64,000 nt of DNA, taken from Mesorhizobium sp. GbtcB19. GTDB taxonomy: Bacteria > Pseudomonadota > Alphaproteobacteria > Rhizobiales > Rhizobiaceae. Shown here in pieces: positions 36,239 through 46,318 of the stretch. The notes under the pieces are model-generated. The model saw only the letters and a program-made list of their open reading frames with translations, was not told where the DNA came from and ran no database searches. Each line of letters opens with the position of its first letter. Positions within the stretch are counted from its first letter, which is position 1. Made by a program: the position numbers and the translations under genes. Location of the stretch: positions 29,633 to 93,632 of the forward strand of contig NZ_JAGXJY010000021.1 of NCBI RefSeq assembly GCF_019091085.1. The letters run 5' to 3'.

Positions 36239-36558
36239 AAATCACTCGCTGCGTCGGTGGGTCTTGTTGCGTATGGCCGTACAGAAGGCAGCAGCGTAAT
36301 AGTTCCGAACTCTATATTGCAAGATGAGCCGTTCTGACTTCAATAGGATATCGGTCTCCGACAAGACCATACGGCCAAGTATCGAATGCAGTCGGTAGCG
36401 CGGTGGAAATCGCCGTCGCAAATACATTATTGCCGCCGTCAAATAGGATGTCCGGCCCACCAACAGCGGACGGGCACGCACCGACACTGCTCCATGCCGT
36501 ACCGACAAAGTCGTGGCCGGCACAGCGTATACTGGGCCCGATCACAACGGCGCGTTGT
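36239..36558. other. Intergenic region upstream of the STAND gene, nothing assigned
   Basis: 320 bases between the STAND gene and the stop of the HlyD-like gene. It should hold the STAND promoter, but no clear -35/-10 pair was recognised. Short open frames here have no ribosome site. Confidence 0.5.
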
Positions 36559-37899
36559 CTATTTTTGCCGGAACGCCGTGTGCAAGGAGGTCGTCAGCGG
36601 CCCCAGGATGTAATCCAACGCGGTGCGTTCCTCGGTCACGATCATCACCGAGGCCGGCATGCCTGGATAGAGCTGGATCTGCGGCGCGGCGGCGAGTTCC
36701 TTTTGATCCACCGCTATGTCGGCGACATAATAGGGAAAGCCGGTCTTGGCGTCGGTCACACGGTCCGCCGAGATGCGGGTGACACGGCCGTGGATGACCG
36801 GCGTCGTGCGCTGCTTGTAGGAGGTAAAGCGAACCTCGGCCGTCATGTCGGCGCGAAGACTGGAAATGTCCTCGACCCGGACCTGGGCTTGCACGATCAG
36901 CGAATTCCTGGTCGGCACGATGTCGAGGATGGTCTGACCGGGGGAGACGACCGCGCCGGTTGAGAAGACGGTCAAGTCCATCACCTGGCCGTCGTAGGGC
37001 GCGCGCACTTCGGCGCGGTCCACGGTGGCCTGCGCGGCAAACATCTTCGGCACCAGGTCGGCAAGGCTCGACTGGGTGTCGATCAACATGGCCGACAGTT
37101 TCGCGCGGCGCTCGTTGGTAAGCTGCGCGATCTGGCTTTCGAATTCCGCCTTGTTTTGGCGGTTGCCGGCAATCTCGCCGAGCGCCTGGTCGATGAGGCC
37201 CTGCAGGTCAGAGGCGGAGCGGTCGAGTTCCAGGATGCGCGTGCGCGTCGTCAAGCCGGCCTTCAGCAGCTTGTTCAGGCCGGCCTTCTCGTCCACGGTC
37301 GACTTGAGCTGCGCGCGGTAGGATTCCACGCGCGCCTCCTTGCCTTCGATCTGCTCTTCGAGCTCGGCGATGCGCTTTTGCAGGATCTTCGTGGCGCCGG
37401 CCATCGAGGCGCGCTGGCTCTCGAGATCGGTGATCTGGTTGGCCATCGCATCCTGCAGGTAGCCCTGGTGCTCGGCGGAGATGTCCTTGGGAAAGGCGAC
37501 CGCCGCGCTGCCGTCGAGCTCGGCGCGGATGCGGGCATCCGTGGCGCGCAGCAGCGCATATTGCTGGGAGTAGAGGTTGAACTCCGAACGGGAACGCGTG
37601 TCGTCGAGCACGACCAGCACATCGCCGGCCTTGACGACGTCGCCGTCCTTCACGCGGATTTCCTTGACCGTGCCGCCGTCGAAATGCTGAACGCTCTTGC
37701 GGTTGCCCTCGACCTTCACCATCGCGTCGGCAAGAACGGCCCCGTTGAGCGGCGCGATCGCCGCCCAGCCGCCGAACACGCCGAAGAACGCAACGATGAT
37801 GAGCAAGCCGACCCAGACCGGACCCCGGATCGAGTCCGCGTCGCCGCCCGCGTCCTGGGCGCCGGATAGGGCGCGATAAGTGGCGGCGACATCGGTCAT
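36559..37899 (-). CDS. Type I secretion periplasmic adaptor, HlyD/PrtE family
   Basis: 446 residues from the ATG at 37899, whose ATGA overlaps the stop of the ABC gene. A short cytoplasmic N-terminus precedes one membrane span (VWVGLLIIVAFFGVFGGWAAIAPL). The lipoyl-like strands (SVQHFDGGTVKEIRVKDGDVVKAGDVLVVL) come next, then a long coiled-coil hairpin rich in Glu/Arg/Gln (about 140-300), and finally the beta-barrel region with VRAPYDGQVMDLTVFSTGAVVSPGQ. It links the inner-membrane ABC protein to an outer-membrane TolC-like channel, which is not encoded in this window. It is the last gene of a three-gene secretion operon. Confidence 0.93.
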   Translation of the reverse strand: MTDVAATYRALSGAQDAGGDADSIRGPVWVGLLIIVAFFGVFGGWAAIAPLNGAVLADAMVKVEGNRKSVQHFDGGTVKEIRVKDGDVVKAGDVLVVLDDTRSRSEFNLYSQQYALLRATDARIRAELDGSAAVAFPKDISAEHQGYLQDAMANQITDLESQRASMAGATKILQKRIAELEEQIEGKEARVESYRAQLKSTVDEKAGLNKLLKAGLTTRTRILELDRSASDLQGLIDQALGEIAGNRQNKAEFESQIAQLTNERRAKLSAMLIDTQSSLADLVPKMFAAQATVDRAEVRAPYDGQVMDLTVFSTGAVVSPGQTILDIVPTRNSLIVQAQVRVEDISSLRADMTAEVRFTSYKQRTTPVIHGRVTRISADRVTDAKTGFPYYVADIAVDQKELAAAPQIQLYPGMPASVMIVTEERTALDYILGPLTTSLHTAFRQK

Positions 37900-39623
37900 T
37901 GGGTTGCCACCGCAATCGGCGCGGCGCGCTGGTTGAGCAGCGCGACGATTTCGTTCCTCATGCCGAAGGCCTCGACCCCTCCGTCCCTCAACAACAGGAT
38001 CTTGTCGACATTGGCCAAGGTCGAGGGCCTGTGCGAGACGATGATCACGGTGCAGCCGCGACGCTTGAGTTCCAGCGCGCATTCGGCCAGCGCGCGGTCG
38101 CCGTCGGCGTCGAGGTTGGAGCTCGGCTCATCGAGCACGATGAGGTTCGGCGTGCCGAAGACGGCGCGCGCAAGCGCGATGCGCTGGCGGTAACCGCCCG
38201 ACAGCACCGCGCCGCCCTCGCCGATCTGCGTCTCATAGCCTTGCGGCAGGCGGATGATCATCTCATGCACGCCGGCAAGCCGGGCGGCCTCGATCACCTC
38301 GCGGTCAACGTCGGTTTTGAAGCGGCCGATATTGGCGGCCACGCTGTCGGAAAACAGCTCGATGTCCTGCGGCAGGTAGCCGATATGGTCGCCGAGCGCC
38401 TCCCTGCCCCATTGCGTCATGTCGGCGCCATCCAGCCTGACCGTGCCGCGGCTCGGCTGCATGATGCCGGCGAGGTGGCGGGCGAGCGTCGACTTGCCGG
38501 CGCCGGAGGGACCGACGATGCCGAGCGCCTCGCCGGCCTCGAGCTTGAACGAGACATCGCGCAACAGCACCTTCTGCAGGTTCGGAATAGCGAAGGTCAG
38601 CTGTTCGACGGCGATCTTGCCGGTAGGCTTGGGAAGGTTGAACGAACGTTCGCCTTGGGCGCCGCCGTCAAGCAGCTTCTCGACCCTTCCGAGCGCGGCC
38701 CGCGCGAGGATAAGGCTGCGCCACAATCCGACGATCTGCTCGACCGGCTGCAGCCCCCTGCCCAGAAGCAGGCTCGCCGCGAACATCGAGCCGCCGGTGA
38801 TCTGCCGCTCGATGACCAGATAGGCGCCAAGGCCGAGGATCAGCGACTGCATGGTTAGGCGCAGGAAGCGGATCATCCCGGACATCAGCGCCGCCCGGTC
38901 GCTGGCCTGTCCCTGCCGGCGCAGCGCCATGCCGCGGTCGCGCCCCCAGCGGCGGACGAGGCCGTCGATCATGCCCATGGCGCGCACGACTTCCGCGTTC
39001 CTCAGGCTCATCTCGGTGAAATTGTAGTTCGCGGTGGCGAGGTCGTTGGCCTGCTTCAGCGGCGCCCTGACCATGTATTCGTTGAGCACAGCCATGGCGA
39101 TGAGGATCAGCGACGAGCCGAGCGCGAAGAAACCCAGCCAGGGGTGCAGAAGGAAGATGACGCCGATATAGATGGGCGACCACGGCAGGTCGAACAGGGC
39201 ATGGATGCCGCTGCCGGTGATGACCTGTCGGAACGTGTCGAAATCGCGGATCGGCTGGCTTTGCGCGGCGCCCAGCGACGGTGTCTCGACCGAGGCCGCC
39301 AGGATCCTGGCCGAAAGCAGCCGGTCGAGCCGGGCGCTGGCACGCGTCAGGATCGCGGCGCGCACGAGGTCGAGGCCGGCCATTGCCAGGAAGGCTGCAA
39401 GCAGCACCAGCGTCAACATCACCAGCGTCGTCTCGCTGCCGCTGGTGACGACACGGTCGTAGATCTGCAGCATGTAGAGCGGGGATGCTAGGTAAAGCAG
39501 ATTGATCGCCAGGCTGAACACCGCCGCGAACAGGAAATAGCGGCGGCAGGCGAGAAGCGCTTCCCTCACGATTTTAGGCTTGCCGTTCAATTCCAAACCC
39601 CACTCGATACGCGTCAGGTTCAA
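37896..39623 (-). CDS. Type I secretion ABC exporter, PrtD/AprD family
   Basis: 575 residues. The N-terminal exporter domain has about six membrane spans (YFLFAAVFSLAINLLYLASPLYMLQIYDRVV is the typical PrtD start, with no C39 peptidase or C39-like domain). The ATPase has Walker A GPSGAGKSTL, the signature VLSGGYRQRIALARA, Walker B LIVLDEPSSNLD and the switch histidine in IIVSHRPS. PrtD-type exporters secrete RTX-like proteins with C-terminal signals. The probable substrate is the VCBS protein encoded 42 bases upstream on the same strand, and the adaptor gene overlaps its 3' end. Confidence 0.94.
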   Translation of the reverse strand: MNLTRIEWGLELNGKPKIVREALLACRRYFLFAAVFSLAINLLYLASPLYMLQIYDRVVTSGSETTLVMLTLVLLAAFLAMAGLDLVRAAILTRASARLDRLLSARILAASVETPSLGAAQSQPIRDFDTFRQVITGSGIHALFDLPWSPIYIGVIFLLHPWLGFFALGSSLILIAMAVLNEYMVRAPLKQANDLATANYNFTEMSLRNAEVVRAMGMIDGLVRRWGRDRGMALRRQGQASDRAALMSGMIRFLRLTMQSLILGLGAYLVIERQITGGSMFAASLLLGRGLQPVEQIVGLWRSLILARAALGRVEKLLDGGAQGERSFNLPKPTGKIAVEQLTFAIPNLQKVLLRDVSFKLEAGEALGIVGPSGAGKSTLARHLAGIMQPSRGTVRLDGADMTQWGREALGDHIGYLPQDIELFSDSVAANIGRFKTDVDREVIEAARLAGVHEMIIRLPQGYETQIGEGGAVLSGGYRQRIALARAVFGTPNLIVLDEPSSNLDADGDRALAECALELKRRGCTVIIVSHRPSTLANVDKILLLRDGGVEAFGMRNEIVALLNQRAAPIAVATQ

Positions 39624-39665
39624 TATTTACAGGGGAGCCGCCTTAGCCTGCGGCTCATCCTTCGT

Positions 39666-42600
39666 TTACACAAGCTCGCTCGTGCCGCCGGCCACGCCCG
39701 TCAGCGTGAATTCCGGATTGTAGGTGACGACGGTATGGCCCTCGCCATCGTCGGCCAGCTTGAAGCTGTTGGCGTCATAGGTGCCGAGCAGATGCAGCGT
39801 GGCATTGTGGGCGCCGTCGGAAACGCTCAAGATGCCGCCGCTGCCATCCTGGCTCGCCTGATAGGCGACCGTCGTGCCAGTGCCGAACAGGATGTCGTTC
39901 AGGTCGAGCTTATCGTCGTTGGTGATGCCGCCGATATGCCCGCTGTAGTCGAAGGAGTCGTCGAGCTCCAGCGTGCCTGCAGCATCATGCGCGAAGGTGA
40001 CGTCCGTCGACGATGCGCCGCCGAATTCCAGCTTCGACAGATTGCCGATGGTGGCATCGCCCACTCCGGTGACCGCGCCGTGGATGACGATATCGCCGCC
40101 ATTGGCCCAGAGCGTGCCTGAGTTCGCCAGCCCGCCGGCGACGATCAGCCCTCCCGAACCGGTCGCTTCGAGCATGCCCGAGTTGACGACGACGCTGCCG
40201 CCGGTGTCGATCACCAGGGCATTGGTCCCGGTGGCGACGATGGTGCCCCTGTTGTCGAGGCTGAGCATGCCATCGCCCAGCTGACCGGCGCCCGAGATCG
40301 TGTTGTCGACATTGGTCAGCGTGACGTCCGGACCGGTGCCGGAAATCAGGTTGGCGGCATTGTCGGACAGGACGATTTGCCCGCCGCCCTGCAGGGTGAC
40401 GCCGTGCTGGATGACCTGCAGCAACGTGTCGTCGCCGGTCGAATTCAGCGAGATGAGCCCGCTGTTGTTGACCGTGCCGCTCAGCGGCAGCAGAGCGCCG
40501 TCGCCGAGCGTCATCGTGCCAGCATTGTTGACCACCGGCGTCTGGTCGAAGACGAAATTGCCGGCGCCAAGCGCTGACGAATGCACGCCCTCCAGCGTGA
40601 TCGACTGCCCGTCGCCGAGTGTGATCACGGCGTTGCCGTGCGCATCGTCGGCGATGTGCGTTTGCAGGTCGCCAAAGGTCGCCAGCCCATTGTAGCCGAT
40701 CAGGTCGATCTGGTCGGCCGCAGCATCGAAGCTGTGCACCGTATCGTTGCCGATCGGCTGCGAGAAGACGAAGAGATCGTGGCCGCTTGAACCGGTGAGC
40801 ACGTCGTCGCCCGACCAGGCGAAGATCGGCGAGCCCTGAGCATAGGCCTCGACATTGTCGGCGATCGAAACGCTGCCTGTCGTGCCGTCGGCATTGGTCC
40901 AGGTCAGATGGACATCCAGTACCGCCGCGCCGACGAAATCGGCCGGCGTGGTGACCGTCAGCTCGTGAACCGCATTGGACTGCACCGTCCAGGAGCCGTC
41001 GGCATTCTGTGTCGCGCCATCGATGATCCAGCCGGACGGCAGGTCCTTGACCGTGACGGTGACGGTCTGGCCGTCCGACGGGTCGATGAGCGCGAGGTTG
41101 ATCGGCTCGCCGGCGACGCCGGCGGGTAGATTGAATGCTGGGGTACCCACTCCGGGATTCCCGGCTAAGTCGGTCCAAGAAGAGGTTCCCGTGCCGCTGG
41201 ACACGACCTGCACAGTGTGTGCGCCTCCGCCCACCGGCTTTGTAACATCCAACGTGTAGACGTCCTGTCCGGAGGCATTGATGCCAACATGCAAGAAGGT
41301 CCCAGCCGTCGCAGTGGCCCCCACCAACGAGATATCGTTAAGGTCGAATCCCGTGACCGCCTCGCTGAAGGTAAAGGTAATCGTCTGCTTGGCACCGTTG
41401 TTGTCATGCGAAATGACCACTGTGGGGGCCGTGGTATCACCACCCGTCACATTGATCGTCGCGGTGGCGGTGCCGGTGTCAGTGCCGCCGTTGGCGGTGC
41501 CGTCTCCATCCACCAACGTATAGCTCACCGTCTTGGCAATGGTTGGGCTGGTCGCATTCGAGTAGAGGATGTGGTCAGCCAACGCTGCCGCGGCTGCCTG
41601 CGTGGCGTTAGCGTTGAACGTGACGACGAGGTTCGACCCGTTCGTGCCGCCGGTAAAGGTTCCGATGATCGTACCGCCATAGGTGACATTGCTGCCGCTC
41701 ACGCCAACCTGCCCGGCGCCCGCGCCCTGGTTCTGGATGGTCAGTTGGTCGGCCGATGTGCCGTTGGCGGTGAATGCGACCGTGAGAGACCCGCCGTTGA
41801 AATCGGTCGAGTCGATATCCGTGACCGTGGCCGAGGGCGCGATGGCCGTGGCGGCGGATCCAGCAGTGTATGCCAGGCTGGTGGATGTACCTGCGGCGGC
41901 GCCGTTCAAATCTGCGGTCGGTGCATCATTCGTACCCAGAATGTTGATGGCGACTGAAGTGTGGGTGCCGTCGGCGCTGACGACGTCGAAGTTCTCGGTG
42001 TAGTGCTGGCCGGCCACGAACTCGTTGTGGGCGGAGCTTGCCGTATAGGTCCACGCGCCCGCTGCATTGATGGCGAAGGTGCCGTAGTTGCCGACCGTCG
42101 CGGCCTGGGCGACGAAGGTCGCCGGGCTGTCGACATCGGAGATGGTCAGGTTGCCCGATGTCGAGATCGCCGCCGCCGTGTTGCCCTCGGTCAGGTTGAC
42201 CGACGCGGACGACAGCACAGCCGCATCGTTGGTACCAGTAATATTGACCACGATGTTGTAGCTCGCCGTTCCGTCAGCTGACTTCACGGTCAAGGTATCG
42301 GTTACGTGCTGGCCCTGCGTCAGCGGATCAGCGAGTGCCTGATTCAGCGCGTAGGTCCAAACGCCCGACGTCGCGTCGAAGGTAAAGGTTCCGTAGGCGC
42401 CCTGTAGGCTGGGCGGCATCTGGAAATGATTCTGGCCGGCATCCGGATCCGTGATCAGCAGTTGCCCGTGCGCGCTGGGGTCGCCTGGTATGTTGTTGGC
42501 GACGCCCCCCGCCTCAACCACGGTCGTGTCCGCACCCGGGACCGCCGTGATGATAGCACCGTCATTCGTGCCTTGGATATTGACCGAGACGCTCGCCCAG

Positions 42601-43052
42601 CTCAGCGTGCCGCCACCTAACTTTATCGCATAGGTGAAGACGTCGCTGATTTGGTCGCCGGCGCCTAGGGCTTGCAGGTTCGAGTAGCCGTGGGCCGCGA
42701 GATAGCCGGTGAGGTCCATCTCGATCTTGCCGTTATTGATGCGGATGGAAACGCCGTTTCCGATGCTTTCCCAGGCCGATACACCATTCGCCTGCACATC
42801 CTGGGTCGTCAGGTCGATGGGGGCGTACACTTTGGTTGCGGTGGACGCCGACACTCCGTCATCGACAGAAAACAGCGACTTTGCGTTGCCGCCCGAATCG
42901 TTTGCCATCACGTCGAGTACGATGATGGTCTGAGATCCCGAAGCGAGGACGGCCGTATCTTCCGTCAGATTGAAAACGTCGTCCTTGGCCTGCGGCGTAT
43001 TGGAAAAGGAAACAGTCGTACCGCCTGCGTCGGCGATCTGCTGAGTTGCCAT
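39666..43052 (-). CDS. Large VCBS-repeat secreted protein, probable type I secretion substrate/adhesin
   Basis: 1128 residues, acidic, Gly/Ala/Thr/Asp-rich and almost free of cysteine. Tandem VCBS-type domains are visible: each ends in a GTNDA-like motif (ITGTNDAAVL, ILGTNDAPTA), and the repeating unit includes YGTFxxNxxxGxWTY and GQHxTExFxVxSADGT. An Ig-like module (TAPTVVISHDN to VQVVSSGTGTSSWTDLAG) follows near 540-640. One RTX-like signature, GDDVLTGSSGHDLFVF, occurs near 770, then beta-rich repeats and a C-terminus ending ELV. There is no Sec signal; the C-terminal type I signal should be read by the exporter encoded downstream. Surface attachment or biofilm formation is inferred. Confidence 0.88.
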   Translation of the reverse strand: MATQQIADAGGTTVSFSNTPQAKDDVFNLTEDTAVLASGSQTIIVLDVMANDSGGNAKSLFSVDDGVSASTATKVYAPIDLTTQDVQANGVSAWESIGNGVSIRINNGKIEMDLTGYLAAHGYSNLQALGAGDQISDVFTYAIKLGGGTLSWASVSVNIQGTNDGAIITAVPGADTTVVEAGGVANNIPGDPSAHGQLLITDPDAGQNHFQMPPSLQGAYGTFTFDATSGVWTYALNQALADPLTQGQHVTDTLTVKSADGTASYNIVVNITGTNDAAVLSSASVNLTEGNTAAAISTSGNLTISDVDSPATFVAQAATVGNYGTFAINAAGAWTYTASSAHNEFVAGQHYTENFDVVSADGTHTSVAINILGTNDAPTADLNGAAAGTSTSLAYTAGSAATAIAPSATVTDIDSTDFNGGSLTVAFTANGTSADQLTIQNQGAGAGQVGVSGSNVTYGGTIIGTFTGGTNGSNLVVTFNANATQAAAAALADHILYSNATSPTIAKTVSYTLVDGDGTANGGTDTGTATATINVTGGDTTAPTVVISHDNNGAKQTITFTFSEAVTGFDLNDISLVGATATAGTFLHVGINASGQDVYTLDVTKPVGGGAHTVQVVSSGTGTSSWTDLAGNPGVGTPAFNLPAGVAGEPINLALIDPSDGQTVTVTVKDLPSGWIIDGATQNADGSWTVQSNAVHELTVTTPADFVGAAVLDVHLTWTNADGTTGSVSIADNVEAYAQGSPIFAWSGDDVLTGSSGHDLFVFSQPIGNDTVHSFDAAADQIDLIGYNGLATFGDLQTHIADDAHGNAVITLGDGQSITLEGVHSSALGAGNFVFDQTPVVNNAGTMTLGDGALLPLSGTVNNSGLISLNSTGDDTLLQVIQHGVTLQGGGQIVLSDNAANLISGTGPDVTLTNVDNTISGAGQLGDGMLSLDNRGTIVATGTNALVIDTGGSVVVNSGMLEATGSGGLIVAGGLANSGTLWANGGDIVIHGAVTGVGDATIGNLSKLEFGGASSTDVTFAHDAAGTLELDDSFDYSGHIGGITNDDKLDLNDILFGTGTTVAYQASQDGSGGILSVSDGAHNATLHLLGTYDANSFKLADDGEGHTVVTYNPEFTLTGVAGGTSELV

Positions 43053-43693
43053 TTTTATCCCCCCGCCGGCGCGCCCAGCGCCCGCTCATTTGCCGTCCGC
43101 AAGACGGCAGACCACCCATTGCCGAAAAAGATCGGCGCCCAGTTTTGGGGAGAAGAAACGATCAGAGTGCCATTCAACCAGGCACAACTCAACAGTCATC
43201 CGCGAACTGCCACCGCGGACGTGCGGTTACCATACGGTCATGGCTACGGCGGCTTTCGCAGCCGCGGCTTCCCCTACCCCAGTAGCGCCGTAACTCGTTG
43301 TTGCCGGTCGGGAGATAATTCGCGCTACCCTTATATTAGGATATTATTAACCTCGCCGTTGCGTGCGTCAACGGGCAATTCGATGAAGAGTTAATGGCGG
43401 TAGACGTACTTGTACGGATGTGGATAAACTGGCAGCCATTCGAATGCAGTGCGCCAAGGGTCACTTTGGGCATTCACAAAGCGCATAGTGCAGCCACATG
43501 GATTTTAGCCGGACAATCGGCGAACGTGAACCGTGACTCGCGGACTTTGAGCAATCTGTAGCAGCCGCCTGCTACCAGCCGCGCTGTTTTTCGTGCTAGC
43601 CAACGAAGGAATGGTGAACCTCACCGAGGCCGTGCAGGGTCAGAAAAGAAGATACGACCCGGCACGAAACGGCGAGTGAATCTGGGAGGATTC
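43053..43693. other. Intergenic region upstream of the secretion operon
   Basis: 641 bases between divergent genes. It contains an AT-rich stretch at 43325-43360 where promoters are likely, but no -35/-10 pair was convincing. Apparent open frames here lack ribosome sites and family character. Confidence 0.5.
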
Positions 43694-44167
43694 ATGGTCG
43701 AAATCATCTCCAAGCGGGATGGCCCGCGGCGCGAGGATGTTCAGGTCAAACGAATGATCGAACAGAATCGTTCGACGATTGTTCGCCTTGCCGACCAGAT
43801 CAGCGGCGGGGGCTATTCGGCGTCCAGGAAACCGCGCCAGAAACCGCAAGCCGAGGGACTGATCATCCATGTTGGCGGTGGCTCGCCAGTCGCTGCCGAG
43901 GCGGATCCGTCAATTCGCGTCAGCATCAATGGCCGGGTGGTCTCGGTGGATCGGAATACGGGCCGCCAACTCCACCATATCGGCGATATCCGCAACCGTG
44001 ATGGCGAACAGGTCTTTGTCCTGGCGACGAAGCAGAACGGCTTCTTTTCGCCCGTCGATGAGGCTGTCGCACAAGAGCTTGCCGACCTGGACGGATCCCG
44101 GCTCGGGGCCACCTACACCGAAGAACAGCTTGCCGCCGACATCGGAGCGAAACTCGGCATATCGTGA
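43694..44167 (+). CDS. Hypothetical protein, small soluble
   Basis: 157 residues. The start at 43694 has GGGAGGA five bases upstream; a GTG at 43676 is less likely. I do not recognise a family. The first 55 residues are charged (MVEIISKRDGPRREDVQVKR, then NRSTIVRLADQISGGGYS). The middle is beta-like with VRVSINGRVVSVDRNTGRQLHHIGDI, and the end is acidic and helical. No signal peptide or membrane span is visible. It lies 75 bases before the mimR activator gene on the same strand, but the gap and lack of overlap give no strong reason to link them. Confidence 0.65.
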   Translation: MVEIISKRDGPRREDVQVKRMIEQNRSTIVRLADQISGGGYSASRKPRQKPQAEGLIIHVGGGSPVAAEADPSIRVSINGRVVSVDRNTGRQLHHIGDIRNRDGEQVFVLATKQNGFFSPVDEAVAQELADLDGSRLGATYTEEQLAADIGAKLGIS

Positions 44168-44242
44168 ACGAACCGTACAGGGCTCGCTTGCAGCCCGACA
44201 GCATACAGAAATAGCATGCCCCAAAGGTTCTGTGATGGCTGA

Positions 44243-46318
44243 ATGAAACGCGGGATCGATACCAACCAGATGAAGACCGGTGCTCTCCCGGCGCGTGCGC
44301 CGATGGCTACTGGACTGGTCTTGGACTCCATCGACTATGACGAGCGCGCCACCATGCGCGCCTGGGAAAGCTTTCTGTCCGATGCGCCGAAGTGCGCGCG
44401 CGATCCGGTCCAGGTCCGCTCGCTGATCCACGATTCCTGGTACCGCAGCGCCACCGGCGGGATCAATGCGCAGGGCGTCGAGGCGCCCCTCAACAGCAAC
44501 CGCGACGAGATCGAGTATCTGACCCGTGCCAACGCCGAGCTGCTTTCGGCGGCACGGCGGCCGTTCGCCTCTCTCGGTCCGCTGCTGGAAGGGACGGGAG
44601 CGATGCTGGTGCTGGCCGACAGCGACGGCGTGCTGATCGAAGCCATCGGCGACAAGAAGACCCTGCATGACGGCATGGACATCCATCTCGCCATCGGTGG
44701 CAAATGGAATGAGGGCGCTGTCGGGACCAACGGCATCGGCACCGCGCTCTGGACCGGCGAACCGATCTTCGTCCACGCGGCCGAGCATTTCTGCGCCGGC
44801 ATCAAAGGCTGGACCTGCGCCGGCGCGCCGATCCGCGACCCGCTGGATGGAAAGATCATCGGTGTCGTCGATCTGTCAGGCTATTCGCCGATCTTCCGCC
44901 CCCACAACACCGCCCTTGTCGCGGCTACGGCCAGGCAGATCGAAAAGGCGCTGGCGGAGCAGCAGCAGGAACAGCGCACCCGCCTGCTCGAAGCCTTCAT
45001 TTCCTCGGCACCCGGTTATCGCGGCAAGGACGGCCTGGTGATCGTCGACCACCGTGGCCGGGCGATCTTCTGCAACAACGTGCCCAATGGCGACACGACA
45101 GAGATGACGGACGGCCCGATCGAGCCGGGCCGCGGTCGTTGGCTCATGAACCTGCCGGCGTCCGGCTCCGACAGCGATCTCGCCAAGGCGCTGCCGGCGC
45201 ATCTGCGGTCCTGCCATGTCACGCCGCTGAAGCTGGACGGCAATCTCAGCGGCGCGGCTCTGGTGTTCCCGGCCGCGCCGGTCGTGTCAGCTGTCGCGGT
45301 GATCAGCCAGGCGGCGGACAAGCAGTTGCAGGCAGCGACGTCGATGATCGTCGGCGAAAGCGAGAAATTGCTGGCCGCCATCGATGTCGCCTGCCGCGTG
45401 GCTCGGTCGAGCGGCGTGACATCGCTGCTGATAGAGGGCGAAACCGGCGTCGGCAAGGAGCTGTTCGCCCGGCTTGTCCATGCCGGCAGCCGGCGCACGG
45501 ACAATGACCCTTTCATCGCGCTGAATTGCGGCGCCATCACCAGGGAGCTGTTCGGGAGCGAGTTGTTCGGCCATGTGGCCGGCGCCTTTACCGGCGCCTC
45601 GCGTGAAGGCAAGGCGGGCGTTTTCGAGCAGGCCAATGGCGGCGTGCTCAGCCTCGACGAAATCGGTGAGTTGCCGCTCGAGATCCAGCCGTTCCTGTTG
45701 CGCGTCCTGGAAGAGCGTGTCGTCCACCGCATCGGCGACAGCCGGGGGCGCCCGGTGGACGTCCGCCTGGTCGCCTCGACCAATCGCGATCTCAAGCAGG
45801 AAGTTGCGGCCGGGCGCTTCCGCAGCGACCTCTATTACCGCATCGGCGCCGTCTCGATCCGCGTTCCCGCGCTGCGCGAGCGCGGCGAGGACGCGCTGTT
45901 GCTGGTCGAGCATTTCAACCGCCGGATCGCGGACAAGGCCGGCAGCGCTCCGCTGCGGTTTTCAAGCCGCGCGCTCGACGCGCTGTTGGCCTATCGCTGG
46001 CCGGGCAATGTGCGCGAGCTGAAGAACCTGATGGAGCGCCTGCACATCCTGGCGCGCGACAACACCATCGACCTCCAGGATCTCCCGTGGGAAATCACCG
46101 TCGGCAATCGCAATGGCGCGACCATGCACGGCGACAGCCCCGCCGCCATGCTCGAGGCGCCGGTGTGCACGTTCGAGGATGCCGAACGCCAGGCGATCAG
46201 GAATGCTCTTGCCGCGGAGAACGGCAATTTGAGCAAAGTCGCCCAGAGACTGGGTATTTCGAGGCCGACGCTCTACCGCAAGCTCGACCAGTACGGCATT
46301 CGGCGCGGTTTCGTCTAA
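44243..46318 (+). CDS. mimR: Sigma-54-dependent activator of the propane-type monooxygenase operon (MimR/AcoR-like)
   Basis: 691 residues. The N-terminal GAF-like sensor region (about 65-250, including VGTNGIGTALWTGEPIFVHAAEHFC, conserved in AcoR-type regulators) is followed by an AAA+ domain with Walker A GETGVGKE (about 399), the sigma-54 contact motif GAFTGA (447-452) and Walker B GVLSLDEIGELP. The C-terminal Fis-type helix-turn-helix is NLSKVAQRLGISRPTLYRKL. It converges on the monooxygenase operon. A sigma-54 promoter and three palindromes upstream of mimA are its likely targets. The effector may be an alcohol or ketone from alkane oxidation (inference). The stop codon overlaps the first base of a repeat copy. 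Confidence 0.9.
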   Translation: MKRGIDTNQMKTGALPARAPMATGLVLDSIDYDERATMRAWESFLSDAPKCARDPVQVRSLIHDSWYRSATGGINAQGVEAPLNSNRDEIEYLTRANAELLSAARRPFASLGPLLEGTGAMLVLADSDGVLIEAIGDKKTLHDGMDIHLAIGGKWNEGAVGTNGIGTALWTGEPIFVHAAEHFCAGIKGWTCAGAPIRDPLDGKIIGVVDLSGYSPIFRPHNTALVAATARQIEKALAEQQQEQRTRLLEAFISSAPGYRGKDGLVIVDHRGRAIFCNNVPNGDTTEMTDGPIEPGRGRWLMNLPASGSDSDLAKALPAHLRSCHVTPLKLDGNLSGAALVFPAAPVVSAVAVISQAADKQLQAATSMIVGESEKLLAAIDVACRVARSSGVTSLLIEGETGVGKELFARLVHAGSRRTDNDPFIALNCGAITRELFGSELFGHVAGAFTGASREGKAGVFEQANGGVLSLDEIGELPLEIQPFLLRVLEERVVHRIGDSRGRPVDVRLVASTNRDLKQEVAAGRFRSDLYYRIGAVSIRVPALRERGEDALLLVEHFNRRIADKAGSAPLRFSSRALDALLAYRWPGNVRELKNLMERLHILARDNTIDLQDLPWEITVGNRNGATMHGDSPAAMLEAPVCTFEDAERQAIRNALAAENGNLSKVAQRLGISRPTLYRKLDQYGIRRGFV

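Noticed and set aside
36242..36523. Possible small minus-strand gene upstream of the STAND gene
   Set aside because: No ribosome site, basic random-looking translation and no coupling to the STAND gene.
39666..43052. Possible tandem DNA repeat array or CRISPR in the VCBS gene
   Set aside because: The recurring segments are diverged protein-domain repeats (VCBS) in one reading frame, not regularly spaced DNA repeats.
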